Shown here piece after piece: positions 43,979 through 53,610 of a DNA stretch of 64,000 nucleotides (positions are counted from its first letter, which is position 1; the number at the start of each line of letters is the position of its first letter). Below the pieces are notes generated by a model. That model was not told the origin of the DNA. It did not search any database and saw only the letters and a program-made list of their open reading frames with translations. Origin of the DNA: Mesorhizobium plurifarium (GTDB lineage Bacteria > Pseudomonadota > Alphaproteobacteria > Rhizobiales > Rhizobiaceae); assembly GCA_000824785.1 (NCBI GenBank), contig CCNB01000004.1, positions 172,563-236,562 of the forward strand, given 5' to 3'. The translations under genes were made by a program, and so were the position numbers.

Positions 43979-46288
43979 GTGGCGCGCAGGATCTCCGGAA
44001 GAAGCCACGGCGATCCGCGCCACGCCGACACGAGGGCCAAGGTGGTCAAGGACGATTACCGGCCCTCGCGTGACGAGATCCTGCGCTACATTGCCGAAAA
44101 TCCGGACCGCTCCGGCAAACGCGAGATCGCCAAGGCCTTCGCGCTGCGCGGCCAGGATCGCGTCTGGCTGAAAGACATGTTGCGCGACCTGCAGGACGAA
44201 GGCCTGCTGACCAAGGAGCGCAAGCGCCTCAGCCGCGCGGGCGCCGTGCCGCACGTCGCCGTGCTCGATATTTTCGGCCGCGACGACGACGGTGTGCTCC
44301 TGGCCAATCCGAGCGAATATACCAGCGCCGGTTCTCCGCCTGTCATTGCCATCCGTATTTCGCGCGGCGCCAGCGGCCCGGTGCCCGGCATCGGCGACCG
44401 CGTGCTCGCAAAAACCTTCCCGACCGACGATCCGTCAGGCCCTGCCTATACCGGGCGGGTGATGAAGATATTCGAGAAACGCAGCGATGCGGTGCTCGGC
44501 GTCTTCCGCGTGCTGAAGGACGGCACATTCCGCATCGAGCCGGTCGAACGCCGCCAGCCGGAACTGATCGTCGACAAGGAATTCCAAAACGGCGCGAAAA
44601 ACGGCGACTTGGTCGAGGTCGAGCCGGCGCGGGCATTCCGTTACGGACTGCCCAGGGCAAAAGTGCTGGCGGTGCTGGGATCCTTGAGTAGCGAAAAGGC
44701 GGTCTCGATGATCGCCATCCACGCGCACGACATTCCCCATGTCTTTCCGGCGGACGTGATCGCCGAGGCCGAAGCGGTGAAGCCGGCGACACTCGATCAC
44801 CGCGAGGATTGGCGCGGCCTGCCGCTGGTGACCATCGATCCGGCCGACGCCAAGGACCATGACGACGCCGTCTTCGCCACGCCTGATTCGGACGAGAAGA
44901 ATCCCGGCGGCGTCGTCGTCACCGTGGCGATTGCCGATGTCGCCGCCTATGTGCGTTACGGCACACCGCTCGACCGCGAAGCCTTGAAGCGCGGCAATTC
45001 GGTCTATTTCCCGGATCGCGTCGTGCCGATGCTGCCCGAACGCATCTCGAACGACCTTTGCTCGCTGCGCGAGGGCGAGGATCGGCCGGCGATTGCCGTG
45101 CGCATGACCTTCTCCTCGGAAGGCCGCAAGCTCAGGCACTCCTTTCACCGCGTCATGATGAAGTCGGCGGCCAAGCTCGCCTATCCGCAGGCGCAGGCGG
45201 CGATCGACGGCGTGCCCGACGACAAGACGCGGCCGATCCTGGACAGCGTCCTGAAGCCGCTCTGGGATGCCTATGCCGTGCTGAAGCGCGGCCGCGACGC
45301 CCGCCAGCCGCTGGAGCTTGACCTTCCGGAGCGCAAGATCCTGCTCAAAGCGGACGGCACGGTCGACCGCGTCGTCGTGCCGGAGCGACTCGATGCGCAT
45401 AAGCTCATCGAGGAGTTCATGATCCAGGCCAATGTCGCGGCCGCCGAGACCCTGGAGGGCAAGAAAGAGCCCCTCGTCTACCGCATCCATGACGCGCCGT
45501 CGCTCGCCAAGCAGGAATCGCTGCGCGATTTCTTGGCAACGCTCAGCCTGTCCCTGGCGCGCGGCGCGCAGATGCGGCCGAGCCAGTTCAACGGCATTCT
45601 GGAGCGGGTGCGCGGCGCCGACAACGAGGCGCTGGTCAACGAAGTGGTGCTGCGCTCGCAGAGCCAGGCCGAGTATTCGCCGAAGAATATCGGCCATTTC
45701 GGTCTCAACCTCAGGCGCTACGCGCATTTCACCTCGCCGATCCGCCGCTACGCCGACCTGATCGTGCACCGCGGGCTGATCGCGGCGCTTGGCCTCGGCC
45801 CCGGTGGCCTGACGCAGCAGGAAGCGGACCGGCTGGAAGAGGTCGCCGCGCTGATCTCGGCCACGGAACGGCGCGCCATGGCCGCCGAACGCGATACGGT
45901 CGACCGGCTGATCGCCGCCTATCTCGCCGAGCGCGTCAACGACACCTTCGACGCGCGCATTTCCGGCGTCACCAAGGCGGGACTCTTTGTCCAATTGCCG
46001 CAGTATGGCGCCGACGGCTTTATTCCGGTGTCAAGTCTGGGCGGCGATTACTATATCTACGACGAAACCGCCCGATCGCTGTACGGCGAACGCACCGGCA
46101 AAGGCTATCAGCTTGCCGACCGCGTCGAAGTCCGGCTGGTCGAGGTCGCGCCGATGGCCGGCGCGATGCGTTTCGAGATGCTGACCGACCCGAAGCCCCT
46201 GCCCGGCTCGAGGCGGTCGTTCCACAAGGCCAAGGGCCGTGCCCGCGCGTCGCAATCGCGCGCCGGTCCGCGCGGCAGGAGACGGTAA
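43979..46288 (+). CDS. rnr: Ribonuclease R
   Basis: The product is 769 residues from a GTG (43979), 6 bp after topA; AAGGA lies about 10 nt upstream. It has a cold-shock-like N-terminus, an RNB catalytic domain with DPADAKDHDDAVFA (the metal-binding Asp cluster, about 285-298) and SNDLCSLREGEDRPA, and a C-terminal S1 domain (VNDTFDARISGVTKAGLFVQLPQYGADGFIPVS) with a basic Arg/Lys tail. It degrades structured RNA 3' to 5'. Its stop overlaps the next gene by 1 bp. Confidence 0.95.
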   Translation: MARRISGRSHGDPRHADTRAKVVKDDYRPSRDEILRYIAENPDRSGKREIAKAFALRGQDRVWLKDMLRDLQDEGLLTKERKRLSRAGAVPHVAVLDIFGRDDDGVLLANPSEYTSAGSPPVIAIRISRGASGPVPGIGDRVLAKTFPTDDPSGPAYTGRVMKIFEKRSDAVLGVFRVLKDGTFRIEPVERRQPELIVDKEFQNGAKNGDLVEVEPARAFRYGLPRAKVLAVLGSLSSEKAVSMIAIHAHDIPHVFPADVIAEAEAVKPATLDHREDWRGLPLVTIDPADAKDHDDAVFATPDSDEKNPGGVVVTVAIADVAAYVRYGTPLDREALKRGNSVYFPDRVVPMLPERISNDLCSLREGEDRPAIAVRMTFSSEGRKLRHSFHRVMMKSAAKLAYPQAQAAIDGVPDDKTRPILDSVLKPLWDAYAVLKRGRDARQPLELDLPERKILLKADGTVDRVVVPERLDAHKLIEEFMIQANVAAAETLEGKKEPLVYRIHDAPSLAKQESLRDFLATLSLSLARGAQMRPSQFNGILERVRGADNEALVNEVVLRSQSQAEYSPKNIGHFGLNLRRYAHFTSPIRRYADLIVHRGLIAALGLGPGGLTQQEADRLEEVAALISATERRAMAAERDTVDRLIAAYLAERVNDTFDARISGVTKAGLFVQLPQYGADGFIPVSSLGGDYYIYDETARSLYGERTGKGYQLADRVEVRLVEVAPMAGAMRFEMLTDPKPLPGSRRSFHKAKGRARASQSRAGPRGRRR

Positions 46289-46734
46289 TGCCAGGTAACT
46301 TCCAAGCAGAAGAACAGGTTTTTGGCGGCGAGCATCACTCTGGCCGTGTCGCCCGTCCGCTGTGGACGGCGATCAAGCGCGGCCTGCTCGGCCGTTGCCC
46401 GCATTGCGGCGAAGGCAAGCTGTTTTACGCCTTCACCAAGACCGTCGACACGTGCAGCGTCTGTGGCGAGGAGATCCATCACCATCGCGCGGACGACCTG
46501 CCCGCCTATCTGGTCATCGTCATTGTCGGCCACATCGTGGTCGGCTCCTTCATGGCGGTGGAGGCGACCACCACATTGTCGAACTTGCAGCACGCGCTGA
46601 TCTGGGTGCCGTTGACCGTCATTCTCGCGCTCGTGCTTTTGCAACCGGTGAAGGGCGCCGTCATCGGCCTGCAATGGGCGCTTTATATGCACGGCTTCGG
46701 CGACGAGAAGGACGAATTCGAGAGCCATTCATAA
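46288..46734 (+). CDS. DUF983 zinc-ribbon membrane protein
   Basis: The product is 148 residues. Its ATG overlaps the rnr stop codon by 1 bp. Two Cys pairs, LLGRCPHCGEGKLF and DTCSVCGEE, form a zinc ribbon, and two membrane helices follow (YLVIVIVGHIVVGSFMAVEA, LIWVPLTVILALVLLQPV). This is DUF983, function unknown, often next to rnr in Rhizobiales. Confidence 0.93.
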   Translation: MPGNFQAEEQVFGGEHHSGRVARPLWTAIKRGLLGRCPHCGEGKLFYAFTKTVDTCSVCGEEIHHHRADDLPAYLVIVIVGHIVVGSFMAVEATTTLSNLQHALIWVPLTVILALVLLQPVKGAVIGLQWALYMHGFGDEKDEFESHS

Positions 46735-46823
46735 GCCAGGGTTGCGCCGCTGCCGGCCCTGGTGCAAAGGCCGCGACGCGCAAGCCACTTTCGCATCAAG
46801 GAAGTTTCCGCTAGGTCGAGCGC

Positions 46824-47564
46824 ATGGAAGGAATGACCAAGGCGGATGTCGACAAGCTCGATAAGGGCCTGGCCGTGCGCAGCGGCCGGGCGTTGCGTCC
46901 GCGTGATGCCGCGACCCTCATTCTGCTCGATCGCCGGGACAAGGAAGTCCTGGTGCTGATGGGCAGGCGCCATGCCAGGCACGCCTTCATGCCCGGGAAA
47001 TTCGTCTTCCCCGGCGGCCGCACCGATCCCGCGGACAGCCGCATTCCCGTCGCCCAGTCTCTGCGCGGCGAAGAAGAGAAAAAGCTGGTCGCCGGTCCCG
47101 GCCGCGCCAGCGCGGCGCGTGCGCGGGCAATCGCCCTGTCGGCGATTCGCGAGACCTATGAGGAAGCCGGCCTGCTGATCGGCCGCAAGGGCGCCTTCGC
47201 GACCGCCAAGCGCGACTGGCAGGGTTTCGCCGAACATGGCGTTATCCCGTCGCTGGAAATGCTCCGCTTCATCGCCCGCGCCATCACCCCGCCCAATCGC
47301 GTGCGCCGTTTCGACACGCGTTTCTTCAGCGCCTGGCGCCACGATGTTGCCGTGGAATTGCCCGGCGGCGGCCCGACCAACGAGCTGGAGGAACTCGTCT
47401 GGCTGCCGCTTGCCGATGCCCGCAAGGCCGACATCCCCGACATTACCGGCATGATCCTGGAAGAGCTGGAAGGTCGGCTTGCCGACGATCCCTCGCTGCG
47501 GCCGGGGGGCGTCGTGCCGTTCTTCCGGCTCGTCCGCAATCGCTTCGTCCGCGAAGTCCTTTAG
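46824..47564 (+). CDS. Nudix hydrolase with insertion in the Nudix box
   Basis: The product is 246 residues. The core is DAATLILLDRRDKEVLVLMGRRHARHAFMPGKFVFPGGRTDPAD, then a 40-residue insertion before AIRETYEEAGLLIG, so the Nudix box is split. This layout is common in a Rhizobiales Nudix group whose substrate is unknown. The C-terminal part has RRFDTRFFSAWRHD and ELEELVWLP. It is the third Nudix gene in the window. Confidence 0.87.
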   Translation: MEGMTKADVDKLDKGLAVRSGRALRPRDAATLILLDRRDKEVLVLMGRRHARHAFMPGKFVFPGGRTDPADSRIPVAQSLRGEEEKKLVAGPGRASAARARAIALSAIRETYEEAGLLIGRKGAFATAKRDWQGFAEHGVIPSLEMLRFIARAITPPNRVRRFDTRFFSAWRHDVAVELPGGGPTNELEELVWLPLADARKADIPDITGMILEELEGRLADDPSLRPGGVVPFFRLVRNRFVREVL

Positions 47565-47584
47565 AAGCAGAGCATTTTGATCCC

Positions 47585-48760
47585 ATGACGGTCGATACCC
47601 AACAACAGGGCGACGAACGCGTACACTGGCTGCCGATGGTCGCGGCGATCTCCTCGATCAGCGTCGTCGGCATCGCCATCGGCCTCGGCATGCCGCTGCT
47701 CAGCGTCATTTTGGAAAGCCGCGGCCATTCCGCTTCGATGATCGGCCTCAACACCGCCGTCGCCGGCCTCGCCTCGATCGCCGGCGCGCCTCTGGCGACG
47801 CCGCTCGCCATGCGGCTCGGCGTCGCCTGGACCATGCTGTTGATGATCGCCATCGGCGCGCTCGCCTTCGTCGGCTTCCATTTCGCGCCGGATTTCTGGA
47901 TGTGGTTTCCTCTCCGCGTCGCCCTGCACATCTCGCTGACGGTGCTGTTCATCCTGTCGGAATTCTGGATCAGCACCTCCGCCCCGCCCAGCCGCCGCGG
48001 CCTTGTGCTTGGCATCTACGCCACCGTTTTGTCACTCGGCTTTGCCGCCGGACCCTGGCTGTTCGCTCATCTCGGCAGTTCGGGCTTTTTGCCATTCGGC
48101 GTGACCATAGGGCTGGTGACGCTTGCCGCCATTCCGGTGCTTGCGGCGCGCAACGAGAGCCCGACCATCGTCGCCGAGAGCGAGACCAGCCATTTCCTGC
48201 GCTACATCTGGCTGGTGCCGACCGCGACCTTCGCGGTGCTTGTCTTCGGCGCGGTCGAAACCGGCGGTTTCTCGCTGTTTCCCGTCTATGGCAGCCGGAT
48301 CGGCTATTCGGAGGCCGACGCAGCACTTCTGCTGACCATGATCGGGCTCGGCAACGTGCTTCTGCAGATCCCCATCGGCATGATCAGCGATCGTATCTCG
48401 GACCGCCGCCATCTGCTTCTGGGCTGCGCCACCGTCGGCCTCGTCGGCACCGTCTTCATGCCGTTCTTCGCGCAGAACTGGCATCTGATGGCGGCGCTGC
48501 TGTTCGTCTGGGGCGGCGTCGTCGCCGCCATGTACACGATCGGCCTTGCCCATCTCGGCTCTCAGCTTTCCGGCCACGAGTTGGCATCGGCAAATGCCGC
48601 CTTCGTGCTTTGCTATGGTGTGGGCATGGTGATCGGCCCGCAGGCGATCGGCATCGGCATGGACGCCTTTGGCCCGTCGGGATTCGGCTGGTCGCTCGCC
48701 CTTTTCTTCGCCGCCTACATGCTTCTGGTCCTGGTCAGATTGGTGCGCAAGATTCTCTAG
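47585..48760 (+). CDS. MFS transporter (YcaD-like)
   Basis: The product is 391 residues with 12 predicted membrane helices. The loop after helix 2 and the R-G-L-V-L-G-I-Y-A segment (PPSRRGLVLGIYATVLSLGFAAGPWLF) are typical of major-facilitator proteins of the YcaD group. DRISDRRHLLL is the second-half motif A. Substrate is unknown; efflux is likely. It lies 20 bp after the Nudix gene on the same strand. Confidence 0.9.
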   Translation: MTVDTQQQGDERVHWLPMVAAISSISVVGIAIGLGMPLLSVILESRGHSASMIGLNTAVAGLASIAGAPLATPLAMRLGVAWTMLLMIAIGALAFVGFHFAPDFWMWFPLRVALHISLTVLFILSEFWISTSAPPSRRGLVLGIYATVLSLGFAAGPWLFAHLGSSGFLPFGVTIGLVTLAAIPVLAARNESPTIVAESETSHFLRYIWLVPTATFAVLVFGAVETGGFSLFPVYGSRIGYSEADAALLLTMIGLGNVLLQIPIGMISDRISDRRHLLLGCATVGLVGTVFMPFFAQNWHLMAALLFVWGGVVAAMYTIGLAHLGSQLSGHELASANAAFVLCYGVGMVIGPQAIGIGMDAFGPSGFGWSLALFFAAYMLLVLVRLVRKIL

Positions 48761-48851
48761 GCACATGCCCTGAGCGTCGGGCATCCTGACATCACCGTGT
48801 CAGCAGCACCCCTGCTATACCTGCCTCCAACGCGAGGTAGGAGAATTGCGA

Positions 48852-49337
48852 ATGATCGACAGCGGCTTTGAGACCAAATCCCTCAGGATGGAACTGCTTC
48901 TGCTCGTCACATTCCAGGCGCCGGCCGCCGATGTCGAGCGCATCATGGAGGCGGTGGTGGCGATCACGCCGCTGCGCATGGGCAAATATGACGCCAACGC
49001 CTATCAGTCGGCGCAAGGCATCGAGCGCTACCGGCCGCTCGAAGGCGCCGCCGCCGGCGCCGAGACGGAATTGCGCCGGCGGCCCGGCACCGTCGAGGTG
49101 TCGTTCGAGATCGCCGACGACCAGGCGCTCGCCGCCCGCGTCGTCGAGGCGATATTCCAGGCCCATTCCTATCAGGAGCCTGTCATCCGCATCCAACCGC
49201 TGCTCGCCAGCCGTTCCAAAGGACTGGACGATCGCGCCAATCCCAACCGCTGGTGGAACATGACGGGAGACTGGAAAAAGGCGGGCGAGGATCGACCAGG
49301 CAAGGCGCCACGGCCGGAATCGGTCGCGGCGGAGTGA
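48852..49337 (+). CDS. PII-like/NIF3-insert domain protein (COG3323-like)
   Basis: The product is 161 residues from ATG 48852 with GGAG upstream; TTG 48846 is in frame. VTFQAPAADVERIMEAVVAITPLRMGKYDANAYQSAQGIERYRPLEGA resembles the ferredoxin-like insert of NIF3/YqfO proteins, here stand-alone. Such proteins are often mislabelled structural toxin RtxA. Function is unknown. The C-terminus is polar and probably disordered. Confidence 0.6.
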   Translation: MIDSGFETKSLRMELLLLVTFQAPAADVERIMEAVVAITPLRMGKYDANAYQSAQGIERYRPLEGAAAGAETELRRRPGTVEVSFEIADDQALAARVVEAIFQAHSYQEPVIRIQPLLASRSKGLDDRANPNRWWNMTGDWKKAGEDRPGKAPRPESVAAE

Positions 49338-49372
49338 CGCTGCAACCTTGTAGTGTCCGAGGAAATCGATCG

Positions 49373-49735
49373 ATGAATGACGAGGCAACCCGCAAGCCCG
49401 CACGCGATCCCCAGGACCTGGCGCGGCTTTTGGTTTCTCGCCAGCAGGCGGGAGACGCGGAAGGAATGGCTGCTCTCTACACGCCCGATGCCATCCTCGA
49501 TATCGGCGGCGGGCAGCTGGCGCGCGGCGGGGACGCCATCCGCGCGTTCTACGCCAGGTTGGTGATGGCTGGGCCAAAGTTTGAACTTGGGGATCAGCGT
49601 CCAGCCATGATCAACGGAGATTTGGCGCTCACGTCCACGCGCCTCCCCGACGGCACCGTGACAGTGGAAATTGCCCGCCGGCAAGGCGACGGGACATGGC
49701 TTTGGGTGATCGACCAGCCATCCGTCCTTCCATGA
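49373..49735 (+). CDS. SnoaL/DUF4440-like protein
   Basis: The product is 120 residues from ATG 49373 with GAGGA about 10 nt upstream. ARLLVSRQQAGDAEGMAALYTPDAILDIGGGQLARGGDAIRAFYARL is the NTF2-like alpha+beta barrel pattern, as in SnoaL and DUF4440. Members range from enzymes to ligand binders, and no active site can be named here. Confidence 0.8.
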   Translation: MNDEATRKPARDPQDLARLLVSRQQAGDAEGMAALYTPDAILDIGGGQLARGGDAIRAFYARLVMAGPKFELGDQRPAMINGDLALTSTRLPDGTVTVEIARRQGDGTWLWVIDQPSVLP

Positions 49736-49783
49736 GCATGGCTCGCCGTAGTGCCCGAAACGATCCTCGGAAGGCACCCGGGC

Positions 49784-49811
49784 TTGACTTTCCAGGCGCG
49801 TTCGTTATGTG
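49784..49811 (+). promoter_or_regulatory. Candidate rpmG promoter
   Basis: TTGACT (49784-49789) and TATGTG (49806-49811) are 16 bp apart and about 80 bp before the rpmG ATG. The -35 box is a close match to consensus; the -10 is moderate. Confidence 0.45.
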
Positions 49812-49891
49812 TCGCGCCAAGTTTCCCGCGTCCGGGTGTTTTCCCCGTGCTCCAGCGGCCAAAACTCCACGAACATTAACGGACGAACATC

Positions 49892-50059
49892 ATGGCCAAA
49901 GCCGCAAACATCAAGATCAAGCTTCTGTCGACCGCCGACACCGGGTTCTTCTACGTGACCAGCAAGAACAGCCGTACCAAGACGGACAAGCTCTCGTTCC
50001 GCAAGTACGATCCGGTCGCCAAGAAGCACGTCGAGTTCAAGGAAACCAAGATCAAGTAA
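49892..50059 (+). CDS. rpmG: Ribosomal protein bL33
   Basis: The product is 55 residues: [20 protein letters not shown]..., ending [10 protein letters not shown]. It is the bL33 family. It has no Cys, so this is the zinc-free (C-minus) form. It is a component of the large ribosomal subunit. A strong terminator follows 23 bp after the stop codon, so it is transcribed alone. Confidence 0.96.
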   Translation: MAKAANIKIKLLSTADTGFFYVTSKNSRTKTDKLSFRKYDPVAKKHVEFKETKIK

Positions 50060-50081
50060 TCTGGTTATCCTGAGAAATCAA

Positions 50082-50108
50082 AACGCCGCCCTTTGGGCGG
50101 CGTTTTTG
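50082..50108 (+). terminator. Rho-independent terminator of rpmG
   Basis: AACGCCGCCC pairs with GGGCGGCGTT around a TTT loop and runs into GTTTTTGTTTT. It is a textbook terminator. Confidence 0.93.
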
Positions 50109-50116
50109 TTTTGGGG

Positions 50117-50169
50117 CCAATTCCAGGAAAAGCCCGACACGGTTTTGTGGCAGGAATTGCGTCAAGCAA
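50117..50169 (+). repeat. Palindromic intergenic repeat, family A
   Basis: CCAATTCCAGGAAAAG on the left and CAGGAATTGC with GTCAAGCAAA on the right match family A. The centre is CCCGACACGGTTTTGTGG. It follows the rpmG terminator. Confidence 0.8.
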
Positions 50170-50630
50170 AGCTATGGAAAGGACCAGCCGAGCGAGGAGT
50201 CGAGCGGCTGTCCGCGCAAGGTTCCGATGGCGGGTTTTGTAGAAAAGGGGGCCGGTCGGCGTTTGGCAGCGGTACGAGGAGGCCACTATGTGCCAGCGCC
50301 GGCCGGCCGACCCCACGGACCCAGGAGATGCGGCGGACCTGAGCATCATGGGGTATTTTTGGATCGAGCCGGCTAGTCTACCCTCGTGCCGGCTCCGTCT
50401 TCTGTCTATGCGTCGCAGATTTGCGCAAGACCTTATAAAAATCAACCATTTCTTAACCACCGCTCGCGAATCGCTTGGGTTAAGGTAAATTCGTAACCCT
50501 GTTCAGACCGCCGCGAATCGGCGCGTTTCCCAAGCATCTCTCCCGAAGTGGCGATTGGTTTCGGGACAAAGACATGCGCAAAGTTGAAATATAAAGCATA
50601 TGAGCAAATTCTGAAAGATCGCGGCGCGCT
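50170..50630. other. Intergenic region between rpmG and pleD
   Basis: About 460 bp between two converging genes. I see no convincing gene; open frames here lack family signal and partly derive from the repeat. CTTAACC (50452-50458) and GGTTAAG (50478-50484) are inverted with a 19-bp spacer. Confidence 0.4.
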
Positions 50631-52004
50631 TCAGGCAGCCTTGGCGACGACGCGGTTGCGACCGCCGCTTTTGGCTTCATAGAGCGCAAGGTCGGCGCGC
50701 TTCATCAGCGCCGCGACGCTGTCGGTCCCTTTCAGCAACGAAGACACGCCGACGCTGACCGTGACCTCGATCGTCTTGCCGTCGTTGCCGACCGCAAACG
50801 GCGCCTGCGCGATCTCGGCGCGGATGCGTTCGGCCACCTTCTCGGCGACCGGGCCGTCGGTATCCGGCATCACCACGACGAACTCCTCGCCGCCGAAGCG
50901 GCAGGCGAGATCGATGCCGCGCACATTCTTGCGCAGCCGCCTGGCGAACTCGCGCAGCACATCGTCGCCGCCGTCATGGCCATAAGTGTCGTTGATCGAC
51001 TTGAAGCGATCGAGATCGGTGATCATCACCGACAGCGGCCGCCGCCGCGCCACGGCTCGATCGAACAGCGTCTGCAGATGGCTGTCGAGGTAGCGCCGGT
51101 TATGCAGCCCGGTCAGCCCGTCGATCACCGCCATCTCGATGGTCTGCGCGACACTGGCGCGCAACTGGTCGTTATAGCGTTTGCGCCGCACCTGCGTGCG
51201 CAGGCGCGCCGTCAGCTCGTGCTGGTCGATCGGCCGGATCAGGTAATCGTTGATGCCGAGCTCCAGGCCACGCAGGATGCGGCCCTCCTCGCCTTCGTCG
51301 GCGAGCAGCATGATCGGCAGGAAGCGGGTGCGGTCGAGCGAACGCAATTGCGAGCAGAGCCTCAGCGCATCGAAGCCGGTGAAGGCAGTCGACACCAGCA
51401 CGCATTCATACGGTGTCTCGGCGGCCTGGAAGAACCCTGCGTTCGGATCGGTCGCGACATCGAGCTCGGCGCTGTTGCGCAACATCTTCTGGATGCGTTC
51501 GACGGAAGATTTGCGCTCGTCGACGAGGAGCACTCTCGGCTTGGCGTCTCCGGTCGCGAAATCGCGGCTCAGAAGCTCTTCGATGCCGATATTGCGCGTT
51601 GTCGAGGCGCGCAGCCTGAGCTCGTCGGTCAGCGATTTCAGCCTGACGAGGCTCTTCACACGCGTCATCAGTTGCAGGTCGTTGACCGGCTTGGTCAGAA
51701 AATCGTCCGCGCCCGCCTCGAGGCCGCGCACCCGGTCCGAGACCTGGTCGAGCGCGGTGATCATGACGACGGGGATATGCGAGGTCGCAGGGTCGCTCTT
51801 CAGGCGCCTGCAGACCTCGAACCCGTCCATGTCAGGCATCATCACATCGAGCAACACCACGTCGACCTTACCGTTCTCGCAGGTCTCGATCGCATCCGGA
51901 CCGTTGCTGGCGGTCAGCACCTCGAAATACTCGGCAAGCAGCCGAACCTCCAGCAGCCGCACATTGGCGGGGATATCGTCGACGACGAGGATCCGCGCTG
52001 TCAT
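50631..52004 (-). CDS. pleD: PleD: two receiver domains plus GGDEF diguanylate cyclase
   Basis: The product is 457 residues. The first receiver has Asp53 (VDVVLLDVMMPDMDGF); a second, less conserved receiver follows around 150-275, and the GGDEF domain ends the protein (CRFGGEEFVVVMPDTDG). The I-site RGID is intact just before it, so product feedback is expected. It makes cyclic di-GMP on phosphorylation and drives polar development. divK lies 33 bp upstream on the same strand, so they form an operon. Confidence 0.95.
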   Translation of the reverse strand: MTARILVVDDIPANVRLLEVRLLAEYFEVLTASNGPDAIETCENGKVDVVLLDVMMPDMDGFEVCRRLKSDPATSHIPVVMITALDQVSDRVRGLEAGADDFLTKPVNDLQLMTRVKSLVRLKSLTDELRLRASTTRNIGIEELLSRDFATGDAKPRVLLVDERKSSVERIQKMLRNSAELDVATDPNAGFFQAAETPYECVLVSTAFTGFDALRLCSQLRSLDRTRFLPIMLLADEGEEGRILRGLELGINDYLIRPIDQHELTARLRTQVRRKRYNDQLRASVAQTIEMAVIDGLTGLHNRRYLDSHLQTLFDRAVARRRPLSVMITDLDRFKSINDTYGHDGGDDVLREFARRLRKNVRGIDLACRFGGEEFVVVMPDTDGPVAEKVAERIRAEIAQAPFAVGNDGKTIEVTVSVGVSSLLKGTDSVAALMKRADLALYEAKSGGRNRVVAKAA

Positions 52005-52037
52005 CTCAAAAAACTCCGGTTCTGCTGGTCTCGGGCA

Positions 52038-52409
52038 TCAGGCGTCGCCCAGATAGGATTTGATCGTCTCGATGAAGCGCGGCACCGAGATCGGCTTGGA
52101 GATATAGGCCTCGCAGCCGCCCTGCCGGATGCGCTCCTCATCGCCCTTCATGGCGAAGGCGGTGACGGCGATGACCGGAATCGAGTGCAGCTCGTCGTCT
52201 TCCTTCAGCCATTTCGTCACTTCCAGGCCGGAGACTTCGGGCAGTTGGATGTCCATGAGAATGAGGTCCGGCCGGTGCTGGCGCGCGAGATCCAGCGCCT
52301 CCAGCCCGTTGCGTGTGCGAACCGTCTCGTAACCGCTGGCTTCGATGAGGTCCCGAAAGAGCTTCATGTTGAGCTCGTTGTCCTCGACGATCATGACCTT
52401 CTTAGCCAT
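52038..52409 (-). CDS. divK: DivK single-domain response regulator
   Basis: The product is 123 residues from ATG 52409. It is a lone receiver: [18 protein letters not shown], Asp53 in LILMDIQLP, Thr in AVTAFAM and Lys in ISKP. DivK controls cell-cycle and polarity kinases, including PleC/DivJ and the CtrA pathway. pleD follows in the same transcript. Confidence 0.95.
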   Translation of the reverse strand: MAKKVMIVEDNELNMKLFRDLIEASGYETVRTRNGLEALDLARQHRPDLILMDIQLPEVSGLEVTKWLKEDDELHSIPVIAVTAFAMKGDEERIRQGGCEAYISKPISVPRFIETIKSYLGDA

Positions 52410-52648
52410 CAGTTTCCCGTCCCGACCGCCCCCGAAGCCGAGGACGATCGCAATGCGTCCCCTTCGGACCGCACCCAACCCTTTTCCACTCTAGCCCAAT
52501 ATGATTGACGAAACGGAAACCGGAGGTTGGAAAGCTGCACCAATTTCCACCTTCGGACGTTGTACGGGAGAGAGCGGAGGCTTGCCGCAAGCGACGCTTG
52601 CCGTTACTGCGGAAGGAGACTCAAAAAAAATCCACCATTCCAAAGGTA

Positions 52649-52951
52649 ATGATGGCGAACGCAGCGTCAATGCGCGAGGAAGCGGAAACCATTGCCGTCA
52701 AGGCGTTGGGCTTCGTCGCCGCCGATCCGGAACTTCTGCCGCGCTTCTTGGCGATCACCGGCATCGAGGCGAACTCGATCCGCAGGGCCGCCGCGGAGCC
52801 CGGTTTCCTCGCCGGCGTCCTGCAATTCATCCTTGCCCACGAGCCGACGCTGCTGCGCTTCGCCGAGGAGACCGGCACGCCGCCGGCCGCCGTCGGAAAG
52901 GCATTGCGCGCGCTCCCGCTCGGCAACGACGATCACGAGCGTTCGACATGA
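52649..52951 (+). CDS. DUF3572 protein
   Basis: The product is 100 residues from ATG 52649. It has MREEAETIAVKALGFVAADPELLPRFLAITG and PGFLAGVLQFILAHEPTLLRFAEETGTPP, the DUF3572 pattern. The frame is open upstream to a TTG at 52505, but that region lacks known family sequence. Function is unknown. Its stop overlaps the next gene (ATGA), and the gene is divergent from divK. Confidence 0.8.
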   Translation: MMANAASMREEAETIAVKALGFVAADPELLPRFLAITGIEANSIRRAAAEPGFLAGVLQFILAHEPTLLRFAEETGTPPAAVGKALRALPLGNDDHERST

Positions 52952-53601
52952 GCGACGATCCCGAGACGGCGCGGCAGATCGAAGAGCTTGCCGCCGACGA
53001 CCGGCCGCTGCTGGTGCTCGACGTCGACGATGTCGTGCTGGAATTCATCCGGCCCTTCCCGCATTTCCTGAGAACGCGCGGCCTCGGGCTCACCATCGCC
53101 TCCTTCCGCCTCACCGGCAACATCGCCGAAACCGCAACCGGGCGGCTGATCGAACAGCCGGAAGTGACGGCGCTGCTCGGCGATTTCTTCGACACCCAGG
53201 CGGATTGGCAAAGTATCACCGAGGGCGCGGCGGACGCCCTGGCGATGCTTGGACGAGGCGCCGAGATCGTCATGCTGACCGCCATGCCGCACAAGCATCG
53301 CGCCGTGCGCCGCGCGCACCTCGATGCGCTCGGGCTCAACTACCCGCTGCTGACGACGGAGATGGCCAAGGGGCCGGCCATCGCGAAACTGCGGGGCCTC
53401 AAGGGTCGGCCGGTCGCCTTTGTCGACGACCAACCCTCCAACCTGGTCTCGGCGCGCAATTCCGTGGCAGATGCCCACCTTTTCCACTTGATGGCCGACA
53501 ATTCGTTGCGCGCCTTCCTGCCGCCGACGCCGCAAGACATCATCTCGGTCGAGGACTGGCGTGAGGCGGCGCCCAAGATCGCGGCGGCGCTCGGGCTTTA
53601 G
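52948..53601 (+). CDS. HAD-superfamily hydrolase
   Basis: The product is 217 residues, coupled to DUF3572 by an ATGA overlap. Motif I is LLVLDVDDVVLEF (nucleophile Asp and second Asp), motif II LTAMPHKH, and the late acidic pair is AFVDDQPSN. It is probably a phosphatase of unknown substrate. Pairing with DUF3572 is common in Rhizobiales. Confidence 0.85.
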   Translation: MSDDPETARQIEELAADDRPLLVLDVDDVVLEFIRPFPHFLRTRGLGLTIASFRLTGNIAETATGRLIEQPEVTALLGDFFDTQADWQSITEGAADALAMLGRGAEIVMLTAMPHKHRAVRRAHLDALGLNYPLLTTEMAKGPAIAKLRGLKGRPVAFVDDQPSNLVSARNSVADAHLFHLMADNSLRAFLPPTPQDIISVEDWREAAPKIAAALGL

Positions 53602-53610
53602 CGCAAGCGC

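Noticed and set aside
41924..44254. 776-codon open frame antisense to topA and rnr
   Set aside because: It spans two genes with clear family motifs on the plus strand; its translation is low-complexity and matches nothing.
50065..50460. 131-codon minus-strand frame between rpmG and pleD
   Set aside because: Part of it is the antisense of the family A repeat and the rpmG terminator; no family signal.
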